NCBI GenBank assembly: GCA_003024985.2
Contig: PXIH01S0046812.1
Source: Euperipatoides rowelli
Taxonomy: Eukaryota; Onychophora; Udeonychophora; Euonychophora; Peripatopsidae
DNA length: 10,652 nucleotides
Strand: one strand, 5' to 3'
Positions 1 to 9,040 of this stretch are shown here, piece by piece (position 1 is the stretch's first letter; each line of letters begins with the position of its first letter). The position numbers and the translations under genes are program-made. The notes beneath the pieces were generated by a model that had not been told where the DNA came from, searched no databases, and saw only the letters and a list, made by a program, of their open reading frames with translations.

Positions 1-77
1 CAAGCATTTTTATACAAAAATACACATAAATCAATGAAGTTGAAATAGGCATTGATAAACCACTTTAAATGTTTGTT

Positions 78-101
78 ATAACACGGTTTAAACCATGTTA
101 T
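78..101. repeat. 24-bp near-perfect palindrome
   Basis: The sequence is self-complementary around its centre at 89/90 (core GGTTTAAACC, outer arms ATAACA and TGTTAT). Eleven of twelve pairs match; only 84/95 does not. There is no spacer, so as DNA it resembles a dyad binding site or the junction of a tiny inverted duplication rather than an RNA hairpin. No function can be assigned. Confidence 0.6.
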
Positions 102-119
102 TCCAAATACCACGTTTGC

Positions 120-137
120 AAAAAAAAAAAAAAAAAA
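120..137 (+). repeat. A18 homopolymer
   Basis: Eighteen consecutive A. No recognisable SINE or LINE body lies immediately upstream and I see no target-site duplication, so there is no ground for calling it a retroposon tail. Confidence 0.7.
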
Positions 138-2205
138 TTGTACTAAATAAGACAATGAAAAGCTGTCAAAATAGAGAAGTAATAATTACTCTTCTACACT
201 TTTGTTAATGTTATGATAGTCTGAGAGAAATTCATTCATTTATTATTTTCTTTATGGGAATGTTTTTCTATGTATTAACAAGTGTAATGTCTATTAGCCT
301 AAATTCAAATCCATCCCACCACTACTACCCACATCTATAGCTACAAATTTTGGCAAATTAACCTAACAAGAGGTTAAATTCCTGGTTAATTATAGTGAGT
401 AGAATAAAATAAATGTTTTTGTTTTCATCACTTTCCATAATCCAGTATTTCCATTAGGCCTATTTCATAAAGAAAATTTATGGTTGATTTACACATTTTT
501 GATTTACACGCTGATTTTCAAGAACACCAGCGTAAACCAAGAATGAACTACTGAATATGTGTAATAATGGCTGCCATTTTACAATCCCAATATTATAAAG
601 ACTTTATAACTTTAAAGACAGCATATTTGATGAGTTTAATTTACAGATTATATTTTGTTTAAAGCTTACAATCTCTTTAATTAAATTAATCTTTTTTTAA
701 GGCAGCACATGGTTCGAGGTAGTGAAATAAAACATGATATTTGGTCTGACCAACAATTTTGAGTAAAAGGCATTTTTGTTAAGTTCAAATATTCTACTTT
801 CATAAAATATAGCTTTTTTAAAAAATTAAAACATTAAAACTATTAATAAAGCTTTATTTAAAATCTACTTGTGATGTTTTAAGTTTTTTTTATTCAAAAA
901 CTGTGCAAAATAGACAATTTTCAACACTCGATAACTGCCGCTAATAGAGGCCACCATCTTTTCTATTTAGCTTGTTTGAAAGGTCAAGTTTTGATTATTG
1001 CATACTTTCTTGCAGTCACAATTAATTTCTGATTTTATTGGATAAAAATATCTTGTAAAATGTCTAAAAATATCAGTGATATCAAGGCATTTAAATGACA
1101 CATAAGCACTGCTAAACATACATGTCATTCCTCCAATTTGATTGGGTTATTTTGATCTTGTTTTGAAACGAGATTTTTCGAGATCAGTTAGTTGTCTGCT
1201 CTATTACACATTCCTCTGTTAGAGTATACCTTTTCTATTGAATAGTCTCAAACAAATCAACTTTATAAAGATATTATTTAAAAAATTAATTAGCCTTTAT
1301 TTGATGAATTTTTTTAAAAAAAACATCAATTTCTGATCATTAGTTCAAAATTGTGTGACTGGCAACTTTGAAATTGTCTTTTGCTGTTTTCTGAAAATGA
1401 AGTTTTTACTTATTTGACAATTTTGCCGATCTAATTACTCTGAAAATATAAGTAACTAGGGAATAAATTTTAGTATTCTAAATAGAAAATTATATAGAGA
1501 ATATAAGATTATAATTTTTTACAAATTTTTTCATTGTATGCATTTTATTTGAATTTTTATGAAATTTTTTTTTTTAATACCGATATGAAATTTTCATATT
1601 TTTTTTTTTAACAAAAAAAATACTATCCGCATACCCCAGCCACTTGTTTTATATCTTATTGTATTCTATAGGAGGTCTATAATATTAATTTCAAAACCCC
1701 ATTAATTTCTGAATAGTCTTTTTGAACTTATCTGAGCGTCAACCTTTGCCTACATTTTGCATATTAATTAGGGCCTAATTTACATTTTTTTTTTTTTTTT
1801 TCAAAATTAAATTTATATTTGTCATCAGTATGGCCAGATCTTTTATTGTAGCACAATATATTTTAAATAAATACAAAAATATAGAAACAAACACTGGTTA
1901 ATGGTAATTTTAGAATTTTAAATAATAATATTACTAGAAATAAAGTTATTTCATTCCATCTACATATTTTATAGTTTGTTAAGAAGAGATTAATTAACTA
2001 AAATTCTACTTGGAACAACTGATTATGTTAAAACAAAATATCATCACAAGGTCCTAATAGAAATTGATTGTATTCATAGATGTTTGTCAATTTTGAACAC
2101 AGTAAAAAAAAAATTAAGATTTTCCCTTTAAATTCAATCTATAAACATCTGAAAGTTTTGTATCTTAATATCAAACAATAAAATGTTATTTGATTTCTAA
2201 CGTAC

Positions 2206-2284
2206 TTGTATGTTCATATTCTGTTTTCATTCTTTGAAGTAAATCCAACTTCCCTTCCCACACACCAAGCAACCTTTCTTGGTC
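2206..2284 (-). CDS. Internal (or last) coding exon B of an unidentified minus-strand gene
   Basis: Read on the minus strand, the exon starts at 2284 directly after a textbook acceptor: T15 (2301-2287) followed by AG (2286-2285). It opens in phase 0 and encodes 26 residues, beginning DQERLLGVWEGKLDLLQ and ending MKTEYEHT. It then has one extra base before a good donor, CAA|GTACGT, whose GT is at 2205-2204. The local composition, near 45% G+C, stands out from the flanks. The peptide is charged with spaced Leu, Val, Trp and Met, so an amphipathic helix or coiled-coil segment is likely. Its phase matches the phase-0 end of exon A at 8167, which strongly supports splicing of the two. If the donor is not used, the frame continues six codons to TAA at 2188-2186, which would make this the last exon. 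I do not recognise the protein family, and I infer a helical cytoskeletal or adaptor-type protein only loosely. Confidence 0.75.
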
Positions 2285-2939
2285 CTAAAAAAAAAAAAAA
2301 ATGTTAAAAATACATTAATTGAATGGATTTTCTTTTTCTCTTTAACATATTGAATTCAGATAGTATAGTTGATTCAAGGATTATATAAATGGTATTGGAG
2401 AGAGGGGAAAATGGAGAGGGAATGACAAATAAAAAATTTAAATTTGTCAATAGAAGGATGATGTTAAGAACTTCTGATTTTGCTATTGAAAAAATAGAGC
2501 TGTACTAACAGGAATTTTAATAGTAGGGAGGGGAAGGGGGACTGCTAATAGAAATATTTGAAACTACACATAATCTAAATATTCTGGGACCTGTCGAGCC
2601 AGCTAAAGATGTGCGCACCCCTAGACCATCCAATGTTTTCATCAAACACTTTTTTTTAAAGTAAACATCCAATTTGTTAATTTTCTACTGGATATTTTTA
2701 AGCGAGATACTGTACAATAACTAAGATATATGATTAGATTCGAAACATGACCTTTGTATTGTATTTAATTATTCTGAAAAAAAAAATATTAAAAATTGAT
2801 TTGTATTTCTTTATCATTTAAATTAAAATCCTAGCACTATTAAGAGTAATAAAGGTTTGGAAAAGCCTAGGCAATCCAGATCTTCACCTTAAAGTGTTCA
2901 TACAGGTCCTTTGTTAGAAGAAAACAAAACACAATATCC

Positions 2940-3018
2940 ATGTTCACAATACGATTCGAACCTGCGAGTTCTGGATTAAATGATGGCTGCTCTACCAAGA
3001 AATAGAAATCTTCGATGT
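2940..3018 (-). repeat. Degenerate tRNA-derived sequence, probably a SINE head
   Basis: On the minus strand a tRNA D-arm-like word TTGGTAGAGCAGCC (2999-2986) is followed by a nearly consensus RNA polymerase III B box, GGTTCGAATC (2962-2953). The two GG dinucleotides are 35 nt apart, as they are between the D loop and T arm of a real tRNA. The anticodon arm does not pair, the acceptor stem is unrecognisable and the T stem is mostly unpaired, so this is not a functional tRNA gene. A decayed tRNA-derived SINE is the best reading. A second D-arm-like word (GGGTTAGTGCTCTGGTC, minus strand, 3069-3053) lies just upstream without a matching B box. It may belong to a composite element or be chance. 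The 3' boundary and any tail are not visible. Confidence 0.5.
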
Positions 3019-3499
3019 CAACTCAATTGTTCTTATTTACCATCTTTCCCACGACCAGAGCACTAACCCAAAAGGGACAATCCCCAACCCCCCACCAATC
3101 TACTGTCCTATCCTTTAGTCTTACTGTGATAATCTGGTCATCCTAGCTTATATGATCAATTAGAATTTAATAAGTATCAGAAATAAGAAAAATAATATTC
3201 CATAAGAGCTAAACTTTGTAAAAAAAAAAATGAAAATGATGTCCTGGCTGCTGTAATTTTTTTTATTTTGTTGATTTCTTTTTTTTTTTAAGATTTCTGC
3301 ATTAACATTGATTCACTTCCTGTATAAATTTCACGACTTCACAGTCATGTGATCAAATTGTCTACTCCTGTACACCAGTCTCATTCATATTCACTTCCAC
3401 AAGATCAGACATGCGATTGAAAGGTTATTCATTTAAATTAAAATTTTATTTTGTATTTTTCTTTTTTTAATAATATTTAAGCCTGGTCTTAATAATAAA

Positions 3500-3521
3500 A
3501 TACAGTAGTTATCTACTGTAT
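3500..3521. repeat. Perfect 9-bp inverted repeat with TTAT loop
   Basis: ATACAGTAG (3500-3508) and CTACTGTAT (3513-3521) are exact reverse complements separated by TTAT. Each arm contains a copy of the over-represented word TACAGTA. The structure could be two short transposon ends left head to head, or a DNA dyad. No gene or terminator function is implied in this eukaryotic setting. Confidence 0.7.
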
Positions 3522-3813
3522 ATAATTTAGCTTTTTAAAACTGACCTTAATTCTAAATTTCTTGACTTCATCAACAAAGAGTACAAATAGGATAAGTCAA
3601 TAATGGAACCATATAAGGCCTACTAATTAAAGGAGAAATATATTTTTTTAATTTTTAATAAAATATCTTCTTATTTCAATAATAATGACAGAATAATCAA
3701 ATCTACAGATGATTCTTTTTATAAATTGTTTGGTTGTTATAAAGATGGCTGATTTAGTAAAGGGAAAAAAAATTGTGGAAAAATATATCGAATTAATAAG
3801 ATATATCATGGGT

Positions 3814-3827
3814 GGGGGGGGGGGGGG
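3814..3827 (+). repeat. G14 homopolymer
   Basis: Fourteen consecutive G, preceded by GGGT and followed by CGCCC, in an otherwise AT-rich intron. It can form G-quadruplex-like structures, and its exact length is prone to sequencing error. Confidence 0.8.
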
Positions 3828-4448
3828 CGCCCTTGCTTGGTGGGACGCTCTTGGTCAGCATTCTACGGTAGTATAATTTATTCTTCGGATTAATGTACTG
3901 TATTTAATTTTTAATTTCCTCTCCCCCACCTCAAGCTTCTCTTTTAAAAAGTAAGCTACTACAGAAAATAGTCAACTTTAATAAAGACTATATTTTTGTT
4001 TTAAAACATTTAATCGTTAATGAATTTAAAAGAAACTAGGGGGTTTATTAAATTTGATTAATAATTTATCCTATTTAAATTACAGTAGTAGTTTATTTTT
4101 TTTAATGAGATACTTGAGCTTGTTTTTTTTCTTATTAATATTTATAGATAGAATTCACCATCTAATTGATTTTTAAAATATCAGAAATACCTTAATACAT
4201 CATACAAAAGATTGAAAATGATTTCAGGTGGTCATTAAGTCTACTAATCTAGAAACTGAAATGTTAAATAATGGTCAGCTATTACTTCGGGGCAAAAAAC
4301 ATTTAATTTAAATAATTCTAAATTCTTTTTATATTTTAAACAAATAAAAAAAAATATAACTTGCTTCAATTCTATAATAATGTGTTTATTCTAAAATATA
4401 TATATTTATCTTTCTCAAGCTTGTGATCCCCTTCAATTATTGCGTGTT

Positions 4449-4461
4449 GGGGGGGGGGGGG
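4449..4461 (+). repeat. G13 homopolymer
   Basis: Thirteen consecutive G. Seven bases downstream the sequence TTATAGCATCACAATT (4469-4484) closely matches the sequence beside the C18 tract at 10113-10130 (15 of 16 bases), as discussed under findings. Confidence 0.8.
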
Positions 4462-4800
4462 TCGTGACTTATAGCATCACAATTATTTTTCAATTTTACT
4501 AATGTTCTCAATAAAATGTCAATATTTACCTGTAAAACTATTGACAATTGTTGAAATCAATGGCTTGGACATTTTATTGGTAAATCTAATGATTTAAGTT
4601 ACAAAATCGTATGAGGTAATCAGGGTAAATAAACAATGAAGTCAATAAATAGATTATTTTTATTAATGGGAATTTATTGTTGCTACAGTAAAAACAAGTA
4701 TTGCTACGATGAAGACGGTAACTCAATGTTTACATATAACAACAATTTGATTGAAAAAATATTTCAATTATTAAGTTTAAGTGAACACATTGTAATGTAT

Positions 4801-4812
4801 GGGGGGGGGGGG
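4801..4812 (+). repeat. G12 homopolymer
   Basis: Twelve consecutive G in AT-rich intron sequence. It lies inside a chance open frame, where it would read as four glycines. Confidence 0.8.
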
Positions 4813-5382
4813 ATAATATTTATATATTTATTTTATTATTTATTTGCATTTGCTCCTGCATTCAGAATGTTTTACTTTAATTTAGTTAATTGCTATTAGT
4901 AAATGCATCACAAATGAGTCTACTTCTGGAATGCACGGGCTAATGCTAATTAATTAATTATACATGCAGTATAATTTTAATGTACATGATTATTTTGACA
5001 TAAAGGCTATTACTCTTTTAGTTTTGTTGTCCTTATCTACGGAAGTGCCTCTTACCACGACCGTGAGGTAATATTTATTTACACCTGTTGAGTTTACCAA
5101 GCGTACTGGCAGGAGCCAGCTTTTGTATGTTTAGACCATCCATGGATTATTTTATTTTGTATCCAGTACTCTAGTCACCAAAGTTGGCTGGCTAGCGTAA
5201 TTTTGTAACCAGCATTTATTTTGTTTTATTAAACAAGAACAATGGTAAAGCCAACCAGTTTTCATTTTATTTCATTTTTATTCTCCCATACATTATTCCA
5301 TCAAGTTTTTTTATATGACGATTGAAATGTAGAATAAACTTTTACATTATTTTATATTTTTTCGATCGTTATAACATAAACT

Positions 5383-5673
5383 TATATGAAATTAATAAAT
5401 ACATGCTGAAGACATCTTTCAAAGGACATGCAGTACTAAAATGCAAGAAAAAATGTTTCTAATTCAAATATAAAAACATAAAAATATAGTTACTGTATAT
5501 ACAAGATTAACAATAATATTCATCTTGTACAGCATATAATTTTATTTTTTTATTTGTTATATTTGAATTAGAAACATATTTTTGTCATGCATTTTAGTAC
5601 TGTATTGGAGTGTAAACCTAAAGATATATTGACATGTATTTATTTGAATATTAACATTTATTAATTTCATATA
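5383..5673. mobile_element. 291-bp foldback (long inverted repeat) element, MITE-like
   Basis: The left arm (5383-5507) and right arm (5522-5673) are imperfect reverse complements around a 14-nt loop (5508-5521). Exact matching blocks are: the outer 18 nt, 5383-5400 with 5656-5673; 15 nt, 5431-5445 with 5588-5602; 20 nt, 5453-5472 with 5558-5577; and the inner ACAAGAT (5501-5507) with ATCTTGT (5522-5528). The right arm is about 27 nt longer through internal insertions. There is no coding capacity. The ends read TATATGAA and TTCATATA, so a TA target site of the Tc1/mariner type is possible but not demonstrated. A transcript across it would form a long hairpin. It could be a foldback transposon relic or an inverted duplication. 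It is not a typical pre-miRNA because the arms are too long. Confidence 0.75.
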
Positions 5674-6296
5674 GCCTAATGTGTGTTCACTTAAACATCA
5701 TAATTGAAATATTTTTTCAATAAATTGTTGTTAATGTAAGCAATGAGTTACCGTCTTCATAACAAACTACCTTACATCCACATTGTTGCTTTCACTATTG
5801 CTATAATGTGAGTTGATTAAGTAACATTGTGTCAAACTTAACTAGATACAATTTAATAATAAATAGAATATTGATTTTATCGGAACAGTTATGTTCTATG
5901 CTTATAGAAAGACTATTAATCTCATTTGAATATTGGAGTTCCATCAAAACATAACTTTATGTAATGCACAATCAGATTTAATTAATTACTGTAAATAAAA
6001 TTCATATCCTTTTGGGATAGGATTTTAAAAGTGAGATAAATATTATTTATTTTATGTATTGTATTATGCATATTTTCTCAGTATAGCTTATATTTTACCT
6101 TGACAATAAATGTAATAATAAACATTACTATAGGCTAAACAAGAATTCATGAATGATTATATCTTGTCCCCTGTCAATTGAATTTTTGTTAAAGTTATAG
6201 ATTAATGATATTGCCAAAAACAAATTTACAAAGATCATATAAAGAAATGTCTCAAATATTTTTTATGTAGATAATTTGAAATCATACATCAAACCT

Positions 6297-6306
6297 CCCC
6301 CCCCCC
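6297..6306 (+). repeat. C10 homopolymer within a pyrimidine run
   Basis: Ten C, part of a longer all-pyrimidine run that continues with TCCTCT and a T tract. It is low-complexity intron sequence. Confidence 0.7.
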
Positions 6307-7599
6307 TCCTCTTTTTTTTTACATCAAATATATTATATTTGAACTTTGACTTCAAATACAATCAATTAATCATAAGTGCAAGTAGTTAATTTTATTTTGT
6401 ACCATTTTTAATAGAGAAATATACTGGGGTTTTTTTAGGTGTGAAAGTGAAATGTCTCTTATAACACATGGGACAAAATAATAATAGTTTGTAATGTTTT
6501 TAAAGAAACAGTGCAACACATAATAAAAATAATATTAATTTACCTTAACTTGAAAAAGAAAACTTATAATGGCACGATAGTACAATTACTGGCACATTGA
6601 GCACACAAAACTAATACTAACAATGAATAAGAAATGCAACATACTGTTTTTCTTTTTGAGGTTCTGTCCGCAAAAATATAAATAAAAGTTGTCATATATT
6701 AAATAAATTGTCAACTGTCCTTAAACAACAATCAGCCACTAAGTGTGAAGTAAAAAAACAAACAAAAATTCATTACTTATTGTCTTGATAAAAAAAAATA
6801 TTAAAAAAAACAATGTGACTTCAAACAGACTCCACCTAGAAATCTTGGTTACAACAAATTAAAATTGCTCTCGATTTTTTAACATACAGAATACAGTACA
6901 TGTTCATAGATTACTTACAAACAAGTGACAACAGAAAAAAATTTGGTCACATGTTTGGTTAATTCACCATTTAAAGTTTTGAAATTAACAGTGTTATTCA
7001 GTTCTTTCTCTCCAGTGCAGAGATGAATCATGCCTATATTCCATCCCAGTAGTGGAAAAGTAACATTTTTAAAATCAAGACAAAGTCTCAAATTTGAGGA
7101 TTCTCTCTTTTTTAATCAATATTTAGGACATTGTTGCAATCTGAATCTAGAGATGTTGCACTAACTGGATATGTTGCCATCTTGATGAATAATTGATTTT
7201 ATATGAAGTCAAGTCTAGTTATGGAAAGGTAATTAATGGATCACCAATGAAAAAATGTTCTGGTGTCAATGCTTTTAAATCATAGGGATTACTTGAAATA
7301 CCATGTGCATGTCTCAATCTGTGCAAGAATCAATGCTTTGAAATTAAGAGCATGTTTAACAATATGTTTAGGATGGTATACTTCAGTGATTTGATGTCAG
7401 TCTTCCAAAATCTTAAAGTGTGGTGATAACATGAAGGTGCCACTCAATTCTTAGTTGGCCAATTTTCTGACAGACATTATGAGCTAAATTTATTTGGATC
7501 TGTATACGCTGATTGTTTCCAATCTCATATGGCGAGATCACTTGAAAATCCAAGATCTACAATATTGGCAATATTAGTTATTTACTGACCAGGTCTAAA

Positions 7600-7626
7600 T
7601 ATACAGTATATACTATATACAGTATA
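7600..7626. repeat. Paired TATACAGTATA direct repeat
   Basis: The 11-mer TATACAGTATA occurs at 7600-7610 and again at 7616-7626, separated by TACTA. Each copy is nearly self-complementary and contains the enriched TACAGTA word. It may be a microsatellite seed or paired transposon ends. Confidence 0.6.
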
Positions 7627-8033
7627 AACAACTATTTCTCCACTAATACTTGTAAACACATTCTCATTGGACTTTGTTTTCCTGGGTCCGCAGTAAAACA
7701 CTTTCTCCTACTTGTTACTGTGATAAAATGTGGGGGGAAATTTTATGGACTTTTTACATTCACTTGTGTCCCCATTGGAATAGTTTTCCTGACATCCTGA
7801 AGGAAAGTAAACTTTTACTAGTGTCCTAAAGGAAAATATGTCCCGTGTGAATCAGACTTTAGTGTATGATGGCCTTTGCCAGATAAACTGTGTATTGCTT
7901 TCATAAATTCTGTTAACAATGGTTTAACAAAAAGATAATATATGTCAAAAGAATATTTTTTTTACATTTTTAATTATATCAATGAACTAATCTAGATATG
8001 TTATTATAGATGTTGATAAACTAGGAAAATATA

Positions 8034-8048
8034 ATATATATATATATA
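8034..8048. repeat. (AT)n microsatellite
   Basis: Fifteen bases of alternating A and T, running straight into another TACAGTA word at 8047-8053. Simple repeat in the intron, close to the donor side of exon A. Confidence 0.75.
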
Positions 8049-8166
8049 CAGTATATCGTAGTAATATAATACAATGTTAAAAATGCTAAGTGTTACTTGA
8101 AACAAATTACTTTTGAAATTCATTGCTCAGACTAATATAAGATTTTTTAATTAAAGTTAAATTTAC

Positions 8167-8300
8167 CTTAGCGAGTGAAGTTGAGACGGTACTATTGGTA
8201 GTAGCTGCATTTAATACCAGACTAGTAAGATCGCTTACTCTTTTCTCAGCATGCGAGACAAGCCGACAAAAGTGATCTACTGCTAAATCCCTCTTTTGAA
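8167..8300 (-). CDS. Internal coding exon A of an unidentified minus-strand gene
   Basis: Read on the minus strand, the exon starts at 8300 after a strong acceptor: T20 (8329-8310), then CTTTTATAG with AG at 8302-8301. It ends at 8167 with AAG|GTAAAT. The first two bases complete a codon begun in an upstream exon outside the recognised features. Forty-four stop-free codons follow and the exon ends exactly in phase 0. The other two frames are stopped (TAG, TGA). The peptide contains RDLAVDHFCRLVSHAEKR, then VSDLTSLVLNAATTNSTVST, and ends SLAK. The first part looks like an amphipathic helix and the second is rich in Ser/Thr/Asn. G+C is clearly above the flanks, as expected for coding sequence. 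It joins in frame to exon B. The protein family is not recognised; it could be part of a coiled-coil or helical scaffold protein, but that is inference. Confidence 0.8.
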
Positions 8301-9040
8301 CTATAAAAGAAAAAAAAAAAAAAAAAAAACTTTTAAAATTATGTCCTTTTATAATGTATACCTAGACTGTTGTAATAAAGAATATTAAACTATACAATGA
8401 TAAATTTAATTTAAAAGTATAAATGAATTAATTAAAATGCAATGTTAATGTTACTGATAGCTCAAACAATAAGAAACTATAACTTGTGAGTGTGTTTCTG
8501 TATAGGCATCTAAAATATTAAGATAATTTATGATTAGCACTGATTGATTTTTAATATTACTACCATACACTTATTAATAAAAATTAGAACAAATGAGATC
8601 CTGAATTTCAAAACCCCAAATTTCTGTCCCAATTTACTGTAACCAATTTCTTCCCTAGATGGATGCCTCATTAATTCTGATTTATACTTGAAGATGATGA
8701 TCTACAAGAATATGAAATTAGAATATTGAGAGGCATGATAAAGACTGCTATAAGACATTAAGCATAATAGTTTAAAATAAAATTTGCAAATATTAATATT
8801 CATCGTAATGTTGTTAATTAGCAATAAATTTAAATGTAACAATATTATGATTAGGCAGTCGGATTTGAATATGCTCATAAAACAGCAGCGTAAACTCGCC
8901 TAGAAATAATGGGGTTGGAGTTCATTGGGTAGAAGTACAGTATATGAAATAGGTAGGATGGCACTGCAAGGAAATGAAGGATCCACATTCCATTTGACAC
9001 GTGTTCAAATATAGTAACTTTACTGATTGATATATTTCTA
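8301..9040. other. Non-coding stretch upstream of exon A
   Basis: AT-rich sequence 5' of exon A on the minus strand, presumably the preceding intron. The T20 polypyrimidine tract (8329-8310, minus strand) belongs to the exon A acceptor. An open frame at 8875-9069 (minus strand, 64 codons) has no splice context or recognisable motif. No exon ending in phase 1, which exon A requires, was found with confidence. Confidence 0.5.

Larger units (their letters stand above)
1..2205. other. Non-coding AT-rich stretch downstream of exon B
   Basis: No convincing coding exon is visible on either strand. The stretch is very AT-rich, with many A and T homopolymers (A18 at 120-137, T17 at 1785-1801) and short self-complementary words. 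Relative to the minus-strand gene it lies downstream of exon B, so it is either the next intron or 3' untranslated and flanking sequence. A weak candidate terminal exon at 1326-1390 is described under findings. Around 482-535 the word TGATTTACAC occurs twice, followed by an imperfect inverted copy (CAGCGTAAACCA). I see no identifiable transposon ends. Confidence 0.6.
2285..8166 (-). other. 5,882-nt intron between exon A and exon B
   Basis: Bounded on the minus strand by a GTAAAT donor (GT at 8166-8165, after AAG) and a T15-AG acceptor (AG at 2286-2285). It is a phase-0 intron. Inside are repeat-derived pieces annotated separately: a tRNA-like SINE relic, a perfect hairpin, four G/C homopolymers, a foldback element and a TATACAGTATA pair. 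Two purine-rich runs (about 2398-2426 and 2523-2541) and a block of more balanced composition (about 7010-7870) are also present, but no splice-bounded open frame was found in them. The 87-codon open frame at 4636-4899 on the plus strand is judged to be chance. Confidence 0.7.

Noticed and set aside
2940-3018. Functional tRNA gene
   Set aside because: The B box and D-arm word are present, but the anticodon, T and acceptor stems do not pair.
4636-4899. 87-codon plus-strand open frame with a hydrophobic C-terminal segment
   Set aside because: It sits in the intron of the minus-strand gene, is AT-rich throughout, spans a G12 homopolymer read as four glycines, and shows no recognised domain or splice context. 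A frame of this length is expected by chance.
5040-5210. Imperfect inverted similarities (TTACCACG with CGTGAGGTAA; GCCAGCTTTTG with CAAAGTTGGCTGGC)
   Set aside because: Matches are short and gapped, and no element boundaries could be defined.
7670-7870. Block of more balanced composition ending in GTGTGAATCAGACTTTAGTG, possibly a DNA-transposon piece
   Set aside because: No matching opposite end or target duplication was found, so it is left unannotated.
8641-8690. Plus-strand exon after TTTCTTCCCTAG with an ATG at 8659
   Set aside because: The frame stops after ten codons and no donor or partner exon is visible.
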